Shown here: positions 10,714-20,973 of the stretch, piece by piece
Layout of the letters: every line of letters begins with the position of its first letter
Position numbering within the stretch: position 1 is the first letter of the stretch
NCBI GenBank assembly: GCA_037693485.1
Contig: CM075344.1
Location: forward strand, 77,371,501 to 77,435,500
Source of the DNA: Kitagawia praeruptora
Taxonomy: Eukaryota > Streptophyta > Magnoliopsida > Apiales > Apiaceae
Direction of reading: 5' to 3'
DNA length: 64,000 nucleotides
Program-made: the position numbers and the translations under genes
Notes under the pieces: model-generated
Database searches by the model: none
Seen by the model: only the letters and a program-made list of their open reading frames with translations
Told to the model about the DNA's origin: nothing

Positions 10714-11447
10714 TGTAACACCCCCAGATCCGGGGTCCGGGATCGAGTCGTTACGGTCTTATTTTCCATGATTGATACTTTACTTGAATCCACAATAAAT
10801 AATTCACATGTTGTGACCCCACAATAACCCACTCACACACACACACACAGTTATAGTCCAGAGATGAAATTGAAATAAGTCTCACATTACGGATTACGAA
10901 TAAAAGTTATTACAATCCAAAAGAGTAACGTCATAAGTTTAAGGTTCTTGCCGTTGATTAACATTATTGATACATATAATTAAACTGGAAGCAAAAGCTG
11001 ACTATTTGTGCTACCTCAGCAATGGCAGCAACAATATCAGCGGGGAGTCCTGTGGGACGGGTAACCTGCTTGCGCCGAGTGCGCCTTACGCGAGCCATGT
11101 GACCTAGCTGTTGTTGTGACATAATAATAAGCAAGGGTGAGCAATAGCCCACCAATAATATAACTATGCAGTAATATATATGACAGTTCAAAGATACATT
11201 TTGAAACCATATGCCATGCCTTAATGAAAAAGAGTTCCAGCTTAATATATAAAGGATGAAGTTACAAGGTAACTCAAAGTATATGAATTCTGTGGAAATA
11301 TCTGCTATACCAAGATGAGCAAGATAGCATCATTTTCATAAAAGAGGAACTTGCAGAAAAATAGTGTAATTCCAGTTTTCAACATGTTTCAACATTGCCA
11401 ACACAGATGGTGTTGCAGATGATTTCCAATCTTGAAAGATGAACTAA
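10714..11447 (-). repeat. Partial Tekay-like LTR (older copy)
   Basis: The left edge reads TGTAACACCCCCAGATCCGG, homologous to the edge of the next LTR at 11448 (TGTGACGCCCCCAGATCCGG). Both share the same order of words, including a CACACA microsatellite about 120 bp in. The two differ considerably, so this is a separate insertion. It is cut at 11447 where the next element begins. Only the terminal (R/U5-side) portion is present. Confidence 0.72.
10964..11098 (-). CDS. Short ORF in Tekay-like LTR (44 codons)
   Basis: From Met 11098 the frame reads MARVRRTRRKQVTRPTGLPA. A second, diverged LTR has a similar short frame at 11882 (MARTCQAVRKQVTRP). Shared features are the MAR start, the RKQVTRP core and a basic N-terminus. 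It lies in sense orientation near the 3' end of the LTR, so it would be a leader ORF of the element transcript. Function is unknown; a chance remnant is possible. Confidence 0.35.
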   Translation of the reverse strand: MARVRRTRRKQVTRPTGLPADIVAAIAEVAQIVSFCFQFNYMYQ

Positions 11448-11786
11448 TGTGACGCCCCCAGATCCGGGGTCGGAGATCTAGGCGCTTACAGTCCATTTTC
11501 CATTAATAACATACTTGTTCTTGCACGTAATATAAATAAACAACCATCGACCCCACAATAAACTCACACCGCACACACACACACACACACAGGTTAGAGT
11601 CTCAGAAACGTCATACATTTGAATAAGCAAAAGTAAAAGTTTTAGAGTTATTACAGACCGAATTAAATAGCATTTATGCTACCAGCAACACTTCGATATG
11701 AAGCGAAGTTGGCGGCTTGAAAGTTTGTTACGGTACACTGTCTTGCACAGGTCATACTTATAAATAAAACGTACTAACAAAAGTTG

Positions 11787-11882
11787 TCAACCAATCCGGC
11801 TAATGGGGCCTACCGGTGGAATCTCAACTGCAGCCTGGGGTCTAGTCACCTGCTTTCGAACAGCCTGACAGGTTCTTGCCAT
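11787..11882 (-). CDS. Short ORF in Tekay 3' LTR (31 codons)
   Basis: The frame MARTCQAVRKQVTRPQAAVE ends at TGA (11787). It is the counterpart of the frame at 11098 in the older LTR; the core RKQVTRP is kept although the surrounding DNA has diverged. It would sit in the transcript leader of a complete element. Function is not known. Confidence 0.35.
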   Translation of the reverse strand: MARTCQAVRKQVTRPQAAVEIPPVGPISRIG

Positions 11883-12301
11883 TTCTCTTAGCTGTTGTGT
11901 TTGTAAAATTTGAAAACAAGCAAGAGTGAGCAACTATAGCTCAGCAAGAATATATGTATAAGATAAGCAATATAACATTTCATATGTATAACAATCATTA
12001 AACTCGTTCGTATCGATCAGTTATAAAATCACTTGTCGTTATTGGTAATTTGCAAAGGTGCACCAGTACGTGCCCTTGTTTTCAAAATAACCTTGCAGTT
12101 CTAGCTACTGCGTAAAGTCAACATCTTTCTCATCAAAATAGGACACTATCGGCAACTGGCACATAGGCCTAAGATGCAGTGTCAAAGCATTTTTCCAAAG
12201 TGGAGGAATGGGACTTAAAGAAAACATAAAACCTGACAGGGATTGACGATGATCAGTCGCCACATCCGAGTCCAATAATCCGCGGGTCTTCTCTACCGGT
12301 A

Positions 12302-12392
12302 GAAGGATAGAAACTACATCCGTAACTATCCCCGAGTGAAAACTACATCCGTAATCACCCTCGATGAAAACTACATCCGTAATCATCCTTCG
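12302..12392. repeat. Small tandem repeat inside the Tekay LTR (3 units of about 28-31 bp)
   Basis: The phrase GAAAACTACATCCGTAA recurs three times with short spacers (near 12310, 12338 and 12366). Confidence 0.7.
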
Positions 12393-14518
12393 GCAACACC
12401 TGGGCCGGAATAATAAGTGATGGACCGCCTGGCTCACGGCCGCTTACACATCCCGGGAATCGTTCGTCAACGGTTCCCACACCTGCCAGAGTCCCTTTTT
12501 ATTTTTCTTTTAAAAACTTGATTTTGATTGAAAATAGAGTAGTTGTGGTTCGACATCAGTCGACCGATAATTCTTGAAATCATACAAGAAGCAGAACCTG
12601 ACCGGGGGTTTTCGAAAATGTTTTGAGTTCGAAAAAGTTCGAGTTTGAAAGTATTAAAAGGTATCTTGGATTAACTTTGTTTTTAAAATAGTGAACAATA
12701 ATTAATAAATGATATTTTACGATTTAATATTAATAATTAATAAAATAATTATTTAATAAAATAAACTTTTAATCCAAGATAGGGTTTCGAGTATTTACGA
12801 AGATATGAATATAATACTTGAGTATATGATACTTCCCGAATGACCCTTCGGGTTTTCGCAATCTAGATACGATATAACAATATACCGCTCCCCGGTCAAT
12901 AGGTATATATACGGACCGCTACGACCTCTATTGCTAGAGTCGTTGTCCGAAGAAAACATTTTAATCTAGGTTCAAGGGGTACAAGCATATATGTACTTCT
13001 ACAATCTCAATTGCATCAATACTTCGATAAACATCGCATTTGATATAATTGAAAACTACAAACACAACAGTGAAAATCCTTGTATATGTATAAGTTTTGA
13101 AAAGTAAACTTGCCTTGGTTTGGTTGGGGTGGTCGAGCGTGCGGAGTGGAACGATCTATACATAAGCAATAACCGCTCGTTAGTACCTTAACAATATCTT
13201 TTTAATTACGGGGTTTTAGGGGATACGAAATTAACTTAATGACTTCGTCTTATGACACTCTAGCCCCTCTATAGGTCCATGTCATCACTCGATTACGCTC
13301 GTCACTTATTCGACTTAATTTAGTTACCACATTCGAACCATAACCATTACTCCTAGAATTATGCTCCACTAACGACTTTTTCCCTTGCGCGAAATTTACT
13401 CTAGCATTTTTATAAAATTCAAAAATTCGTATTTTAATCCAATTCTTTTTGGGTAGCCTTCACCACTGTATTTCCTAGCTTCTCTAATTTTTCCATGATC
13501 CCACATAAATTTTTAGGGGTTTAAACAAGGCTCACAAGGGGGTCACTTAGTGCAGTCCATTGTCCAGAAACACAATTCACTCCTCCTGCCATAACTTAAA
13601 ATATACACATCACCTAGCCATGAACCTTACATTTCCAGAAACTACATTCAATTATCTTTCCAACAATATAAGGTAGGACATCAGGGGACAACATTTGGGG
13701 GTTCAAAACCGTGTCACAATACAGGTCATTGCTCCTGGAAAAACTCAGCATGGACATACTACTTAGATCAATCATTTTCCACAATTCCACCATACAACCA
13801 ACACTTAATACCCTCAAATCATGGTTCATAACACTCATGGTGATATATATACTATCCATAGTCATAAAAGTCATAATCTCAACATCAAAATTCAAGATCC
13901 ATGCTATCCAATGCATATATAACCAAGATTAGCTCATAAATACATGGATCTACTACCAATCATTATAAATACTACATAACCAAGAGGGTTTGTGATTTTA
14001 TACCTTCTTGAGCTCCTAGTGGCCTTGGGTAAGCTTTTCACAACTCAACAACACCTTAGATGGTCTCCTACAACACTTATAATGCAAGATCTAAAGGAAG
14101 AACAAACTTGGTTACTATTCATCCAAATTTAACAATTTATAACTTGAAATTGGGTGGATGAAATGGAGTGAAATTGCTAACATACCTTGTCTATATGATG
14201 TAGATGACCTATGAATTATGTTATGATTTATGAGTGGTGAAAGAGGGAGGAGAAGAATTTTTCTTCTCCACTTTGAGCTTTGGCCGAGAGCTTCTTGTTC
14301 AAGGGGGGGGGGGAGTTTGATTTTTTTTTTGTGGTGGATGAGTGATTGGGTTATGTGATTGGGTGATATGTATTATTGTGTGTATAAGCATGGTACAACA
14401 TAGGTATGGCTAGTAGTACTTGTTGTCTCCTCCTTTTTGAAAAAGCAAGTAACTAGGCACTATTCACCTTCCAATGGCTAACTAGTTTGCTTGATTTCTA
14501 ACTACTTGGTTGCATGGG

Positions 14519-16629
14519 TGATAAGTGCATAATTTTGCATATTTTTATTGCCTATTTATTGCTCGAATTCGTATTTTAATAAATTATTTTGTTGCATTTC
14601 AGGAAATTCGAGGAAAATAAAGAAATTACAAAATAAAGAAATTAAATGCAAAGAATGAGAAAAGATGAAGAAAAAGTGCTAAAATAAAAGAAGAAGGAAA
14701 AAAGGAATTAGGAGCTTGGAGCAAATTGGAACATTTCAAACAAACCCCAAAACCTTCTTCCGACTATATTCAACAGCTGCGTAATGATTTCAAAAAGCAA
14801 ATGCAGGGAATTCAAAAAAAAGCAGTGCAGGGAATTCAAAAAGCTTCATGTAGGGAATCTTGAAAAATTAAGCAAGTGCAGCATGACTTGATTTCTTTTT
14901 CATATGTAAACAATTTTTACCTTCATATGTAAACTAGTTAACTAATAAAGCCTATAAATAGAACCTCTTAGTTGGAAGATAACAACCTTAGTTTTTAGAA
15001 TTAATTTTAGAATTAGTTTTAGAATACTCCTAAATTAATTGTTGTAATTTTTCTTTCTAGCTCTTGTAAACAGATTTTTATATAAGTAATTTTTATTTAT
15101 ATTCTGTTTTAATTTGTTTAAATTTCGTAGCATTCACCTCCTCCGTTACACAGACATCCAACCACAGCTTAGTTTTATTTTCTTGATTTCGTTTTCTTGT
15201 TTTTTGCAGACCTTCTTCACTCAATCTTTACTCAAATCCATCTCCCCTTGTTTATTTCTTTTCAAACAAAACCCATCCCCTGTCTCGATTTCTCTCCTTC
15301 GTCTCTCTCCCTAATCTCTCCCTCCCTCATCTATCCCTCTTAATCTCTCTAGCTCGAACCAGCCTCCTCCTTCGTCCCCGTTTTAATTCACCACCACGAA
15401 CCCGCGTCTCTCCTCTTCCTCCCTTCTTCTCTTTCCCCCCGAACAAGACCCGACTCCCCTCTCCCCTGTTTTACTTCAAATTCTTGCTGCGTTTATAGTG
15501 ATTTTCGTTTTTGCTGTTGGGTTTCTCGTTTTGCTTGTGAATCATCGCTGAGTTTACAATTGAGCCGGTTTAGTGTTGTTTAATAGCAGTCTTGTTTAGT
15601 TAAGTTAGCCGAGTCCAATGGCCTGTAAAATTAGTGGTGTTGATGTATTGAGTTCGCCTGGTGTGTCTGGTATTCCGTTCTTGCTTTTGTTCGAATTTTG
15701 ATGATGCATTGTTGTTGAATTCGTTGTTTGGTTTTTGCCGAGTTATTGGCTCCAGGTTCACTGAGTTCGCGTTTCTGTTTTTCTGTTTATAGTCGAATTT
15801 TGTGAGTCGATTGGCCGAGTAGCTGCTAAGTTGTAATGTCCGAGTTTTTGTTTGTTTCACTGTTGAGTTTCTAGTTCATTGCTGCGAGTCAAGTTTTAGT
15901 TCGTTGTTGCCAAGTGTAATCGCGATTATTGTTCGTGTATGGTTGACTGTTTTGTTCGGTTGGTGGCTGTGTTTCTCGATTTCTTGTTGTCGTCGATGGT
16001 CTGATGTAGTTACTGACTCGTTTATTCTCTACGTGTTGTTTGAATTTCTGGGTTTTTGAATTGCGAAACGAATTTCTGCTAGGTTTGCACTGAGTTCGCT
16101 GCTGTCTGAGTAGTAATGTAGCCTTGTTCTTCAATTGAGTCGCTGGTTTTTGTATTCCGAGTTGTCACAGTTTTTGAATCGATTCTTAGTTTTGTTGCTA
16201 AGTCGAATGGCCTGTTTGTACCAGTCCGAGTTGTGTGTTTCTACTCTGCAGTTTCATTTCGTTCGCTACTGAAGTTTTCCGAGTGGTTTGGTTTGTTTTC
16301 GGCTAGCATTATTTGCAAATATGTCATGTCGCATTTTTCCAAAAAAAAAAAAAAAAAATCTATTGTAAATAAAATGTTTTTTTTTCTAATAAATTAGTTC
16401 AGTTTTAATTGATTTAAAATAATTCACTTTTAATTAATTAGTTTAAAATAAAATTATCTTTTAGGAATTAACTAGTTAAAACCAAAATTCTCAAAAATCA
16501 AAATTGTTCTAATTCGATTAAATTAAATTTTAAGGATCGCGAAAATAATAAGTCCCTGTGGATCGAATCTTAAATATTAAAACGATGATCGTGCGCTTGC
16601 GATTTAATTGTAACATTTTTAGCACATCA
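14519..16629 (+). repeat. Left LTR of the young Athila-derived element
   Basis: 2111 bp, TG...CA ends, pyrimidine-rich block at 15290-15480 and an 18-A tract near 16341. Short ORFs on both strands recur unchanged in the right LTR simply because the LTRs are near-identical. Confidence 0.93.
14953..14960 (+). promoter_or_regulatory. TATA box in left LTR
   Basis: TATAAATA within GCCTATAAATAGAACC, followed by a TTAG-rich leader. The identical word occurs at 21408-21415 in the right LTR. It is the best candidate core promoter for the element transcript. Confidence 0.65.
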
Positions 16630-16635
16630 AGTTTT

Positions 16636-16653
16636 TGGCGCCGCTGCCGGGGA
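16636..16653 (+). other. Primer-binding site
   Basis: TGGCGCCGCTGCCGGGGA lies just after the left LTR. It is identical to the PBS of the Athila at 42137-42154 and is the Asp-tRNA-type PBS used by Athila elements. Confidence 0.85.
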
Positions 16654-17507
16654 CTAATTATTTTTCGCGCCTTGATTTTTAATTTTTCGGATTAGTTTTA
16701 TTTCTTGTCTTATTTTTATTTTGTTTTTTTTAGGAAAGTTTGAAATTTCGGGAATCTTCTCACGGAGCTTGGAATAAATCGGAATTTTTGGAATCATGCT
16801 TCGGTAACCCGTATCTCACTCTTTTCGCATTTTTATTTTTAGAAAATCACAAAAAAATCAAAAAATTCGAAAATCACAAAAAAAATTGAAAATTGAAAAA
16901 AAAAAATCCAAAAAAATTAGTTGTAAATACATAATTGTTGCATCATGCATTTAATCACTTAGGAGCACATTATCTAGATTTTTATTTCTTTGTTTTTAAT
17001 TTTTCGTACCTTATAAATTGTGGTGATTGCTGGAGGACCCAAAGGTACGTTAAATTTTTCTTTTAGATTAATACACGTAGTGTAATGCATCCATATTTGT
17101 TTACCGCTTTTGTATATATCTCGTTGTTTGTTGCATCATTTTGCATCCCCTAGCCTTTTAATAAAATTAATTAGACATTTGCCCCTAGGATTTCGAGCTC
17201 AATTAGAAAGGTGCCTAAAAATAAACGTAATTAAGACTTATTCACGACCTTCAGTGTCTAAGGTTCGCCTGGCTGTTAAGATTCGGTGTCTAAGTGAAGA
17301 GTTTGGCCTCTTGGCAATGCCTGCTCTAATCTGGCCGAATCGGTTTGAATATTTCTTAATTTACGGAATTTTTAGTGTGAGCAATGTCTAGTTATTTTAT
17401 TTAGGGAACCTAGGTTAGATTTTTCTTTTGATTTTTCACCATTTATTTTGTGTGTTTCATTTTCTCATTTACTTGCTACGTGGTTTTATCCTTGATCAAT
17501 CTTTACC
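16654..17507 (+). other. Untranslated leader of the young element
   Basis: AT-rich with A-runs near 16850-16915. The 93-codon frame at 17110 has no recognisable domain and I do not regard it as a gene. Confidence 0.5.
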
Positions 17508-19013
17508 ATGTCCGTAGCATTTAGGGAGCGTTATTACCAAGGTTGGGATTTTGACGAGGAGTTAGCGGATAATGCGATGTGGTGTGAGTCAACTAGGGAA
17601 CCTAGTGTATATAACGAGTTGTCTAGTACTTTTAGTGATTTGCAGTATAGTGAAAACGATATTGCAATCGACTCTGAATTAGATGCTCTTAATAGACGAC
17701 TCGAAGCCTTAGAAACCCTTAATGGCCCTTCACACACGTCTTGGCACCCAAATTTCAACTCTCCGAGTCTCGATTTTCAACTTGGCCCCGACTCTCAACA
17801 AGTCAACGCCATGATTCAACCAACCTTTCAAAATGACCATTTTACATCGTCTACTAATTCCGGTTGGAGAGATTATCCCGATCTCTCATGGAACCAAGGT
17901 CATAGCTACCAATCTCAGCCACCGCATTTTCAAGAATCGAACTCTTACCCGATTCCAAACCAAGGTCATTATCCTCACCCGATTCAAGCACCATTGAACC
18001 CTCCCGGGTTTAACGATTCGGATGAGCGACCTAATACCTTAGAAAAGAGTATCGAAGCTTTATTGATTTCTCAAAATTACTTCATGCAAACCATAGATCA
18101 AGATAGGCAACTGTTGAATTCCAATGTTCATGCCTTATCTAAGTTAGAAGTTCAATTGGGAGAATTAGTAAACAGATTTGCTGAGCAAGAAAAAAATGAG
18201 TTTCCAAATCCACCCGAGGTCAACCCTGAATTTCTTATCACTCAAAGACCTATCGATACTTTCGATGATATCATTTCTCCTAGGTCTAATGTTCAAGTTG
18301 ACACTCCTTTCGGTGGTGATTCCGACGAAGAAGATTCTAATGCTGACATTATTCTTTCTCTAGGTCAAACAAAGAATCCCGATGATTCTGAGTTTGTGGC
18401 TTCACCTAGACAACCATCATCTTCTTCTAGTGAACTTTTTCTTTCATCTTCCAAACCTCTTCACGAAAGAACCAAAGAACATCATACTCAACCGATAGAA
18501 GCTAATCTAGTTAAGGAGGTTGTTTTCAGGTCAAATTTGGACGATCATGAGATTGAGTCTCTTCTTAAACAAGATTTTGAATTGCATTACGAGACCAATC
18601 GAGAGTTTCACGAATCTTTTATGGATTTGACCTCGGAAGAAATGTTTGAAGAGATGAAGAATATTTGTTCCAAATGGGAAACCCAACATAAGGATAGTTC
18701 TTGTGATCCTAATTCTGTTGGTAAAACATTTTTCGAAGAGCCACCCCCACCCGTTTCTATTTCTTCATTTTCCGCTCGTGCTCCGTCTTTCATCGAAACT
18801 CATGACATTCATAACCAAGAATTTCAAGTAATCAATTTGCTTAAACAACATAAAGAAGCGTCTAATTGGTCTATGAATGATGTTAGTAATGTGAGTTTTA
18901 TTCTTGCGCATAATCTGATCAATCGAGTGGTCTATGCTATTTTTGTGGGTGAGTTTCTGAAATATGTAGGTTGTATAACAAAAATAGATTTTCCGAGAGC
19001 AGGTATTGGTTAG
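17508..19013 (+). CDS. 501-residue Gag-like ORF, Athila-derived, no catalytic domain
   Basis: The frame is intact from Met 17508 (ACCATG context) to TAG. Residues about 54-73 (DSELDALNRRLEALETLNG) and 178-225 look like coiled coils. Residues 130-167 are rich in Q, P, N, Y and H and end in PLNPPGF. The stretch LEKSIEALLISQNYF ... LEVQLGELVNRFAEQ ... EFPNPPEVNPE follows the order of the C-terminal Athila Gag region. Near residues 445-462, VINLLKQHKEASNWSMNDV resembles the linker just before Athila RT (compare REFKSVIGWTIADI in the element at 39.4 kb). The N-terminal Gag fold, zinc knuckle, protease and RT are absent, as if the middle was deleted and the ends fused. Acidic and Ser-rich segments lie between. 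An open frame in a recently moved element suggests it may still be made; its role is unknown. Confidence 0.72.
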   Translation: MSVAFRERYYQGWDFDEELADNAMWCESTREPSVYNELSSTFSDLQYSENDIAIDSELDALNRRLEALETLNGPSHTSWHPNFNSPSLDFQLGPDSQQVNAMIQPTFQNDHFTSSTNSGWRDYPDLSWNQGHSYQSQPPHFQESNSYPIPNQGHYPHPIQAPLNPPGFNDSDERPNTLEKSIEALLISQNYFMQTIDQDRQLLNSNVHALSKLEVQLGELVNRFAEQEKNEFPNPPEVNPEFLITQRPIDTFDDIISPRSNVQVDTPFGGDSDEEDSNADIILSLGQTKNPDDSEFVASPRQPSSSSSELFLSSSKPLHERTKEHHTQPIEANLVKEVVFRSNLDDHEIESLLKQDFELHYETNREFHESFMDLTSEEMFEEMKNICSKWETQHKDSSCDPNSVGKTFFEEPPPPVSISSFSARAPSFIETHDIHNQEFQVINLLKQHKEASNWSMNDVSNVSFILAHNLINRVVYAIFVGEFLKYVGCITKIDFPRAGIG

Positions 19014-20973
19014 TAAATATTTGTTTTGTACCTCCCATAGTAGAATGTAGGTATGGGGGAGTTACATTGTGTGTGTGTGCGTGTGTGTTTCTTTTGTATT
19101 TGTTGTGTGCGTGAGTTGTTTTTCTTTCATAATTTTTTAGAAGTTTTCAGTCTCCGTCATCCCTTATCAGGTATTATCTCCTCATTCTCTTCGTTTCTCT
19201 TGCATTTGCATACATTGAGGACAATGCATGATTTAGGTATGGGGGAGGGTTTTTAGTATTAATATATAAAATTGAAAAATCCAAAAAAAAAAATTTTGAA
19301 AAAAATCAAAAAAAAGAGTTGTAGAATTGTAAATAGTAGAGTTCTAATCTTATTCTAGTCTTGTTAATTGATTGCTAGTTGCTTGATGCACCCTTACATG
19401 CTATGATAATCTTGTGTTCCTTTAGCTTTTGATTGAGAAGTGATTTGCTAAAGTTCTTGCCCACACACTTACACTAACAAGGTGAAACTAGTAGACTTAT
19501 TTGAATTGTGCAAGAAATTTGAAGGTCATGATTAGGTGTAAGATGATTTGGTTTTCATGCTTTGAGTACAAGTAGGTGCACTAAGGATACCTTTACTTGA
19601 GATTGATTATGTTCTACCACACCAAGTGAGTTTTGAGCCTATATGCACATCTTTTGCATTTATATTCTTTTGCTTGAGTGTCCACTTGTCATTTGCATTG
19701 CTAGCACTTGTTTGAGTTCTTTCTTGAAATACATGACATTGATTGATGATAAGATGATAAAGGCATTTAGGAATAACCCATATTTCCAAAATATCCACAC
19801 CATTCTTATGTGATCAATTAGTTACCCCTTTGAGCTTAATCAAATTTTTTCGGTGACACACCACATTATTCGCCTAAGACCTTTTTCTTGTACAGCCTTA
19901 CGTATGCTTGATCCCAATTTATCAAAGGCTAGTAGGAACTTGAGGGAGTAATAAGGAGTGTGTGATGGGTTTACTTTTGTTCATAACTTTCGAGGAAATA
20001 TATGTTTTGTCGGTTACCTTGTTAGTCGATTTTCAAGTTAAATCTAAAGGAGGATTATGGTTGCTTATATTTATTTTAGCTCTCCAAAAAAAAAAAAATC
20101 AAAAAAATCAAAAAAAAAAAAAAAAAACAAAATTCAAAAAAAAAAAAAAAAAGAAGAAAAGAAAAATATATATGAGAGCATACTTATGTCTTTGTAATCC
20201 TCTTTTATTCGACTAGTCAAGTCTTTTTAAAAGTAGAAAATAATGTGTGGGGAGTAAGTTTGGTGTTGTGCAGGATTTTCATGGTGATTACTAGCTTTTG
20301 ACACTTCACCTTGTTTTGGCCTTACTTGACGTACCTTGTCCCTAGCCCCATTACAACCCAAATAAAGACCTTTTGATTGTCATCATCAATGTATGTTGTG
20401 TTCAAGTTAGAATGATATCAAGTGTCAAGCATGTTTTTGATTTTGTTGGAATTGAGTGATACACTTACCCTTGTTCTTGAGTAAATATTCTCTTGTGAGT
20501 GAAATGTGAGGTATTACTTGTTTCTTTTGCATATGAGATCTCAAGTTTTGACTCTAAGGTGTGCTCTTGTAGACTTAGCATGGTTTCCAATAATTTTTGC
20601 ACTTGACATGAACTGGTAATCACTCTTGCATGTTTCTTTAAGTAGACTATGTGAATCCCTGTCTTTCCACACCAAGACTCTGCAAATTCATTTTGATTCT
20701 TAAGTTGATGTATCATTAGAGGACATGTATGTGTGGTGTTGCATTGCCATGTAATCTTTTATACGAACTAGATGGATTTTGTGGGTACATTCACTATAGG
20801 CCCTCACGAGACCGCACTCGTCCACTAGGGCTGCCTAGGGGTTTAAAGGGCTTGTTGCATATGCCAAATGCAATCGTCACACCTACGAAAAGGAGTATAG
20901 GATTTTTTTTATCTAGATATCTTTTTGTTTTTGTTTTACTCGAGGACGAGCAAAAGATAGGTATGGGGGCATT
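19014..20973 (+). other. 3' non-coding part and polypurine tract of the young element
   Basis: It contains a GAGGACAATGCATGATTTAG motif followed by GTATGGGGGAGGG (19210-19250), A-rich tracts (19280-19315 and 20084-20160) and a block at 20735-20885 conserved in the Athila at 32945-33105. Its last bases AGGTATGGGGGCATT (20958-20973 region) are the polypurine tract. No gene is seen; small ORFs are low complexity. Confidence 0.7.

Noticed and set aside
10829..11595. CACACA microsatellites in the Tekay-type LTRs
   Set aside because: Ordinary dinucleotide runs shared by descent; no further meaning seen.
15600..16134. Two minus-strand ORFs (86 and 81 codons) repeated at 22055-22589
   Set aside because: They recur only because the two LTRs are nearly identical; composition is low complexity and no domain is visible.
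19962..20216. Lys-rich ORF in the young element
   Set aside because: It is produced by A-tracts (KKKK runs) and lacks any domain.
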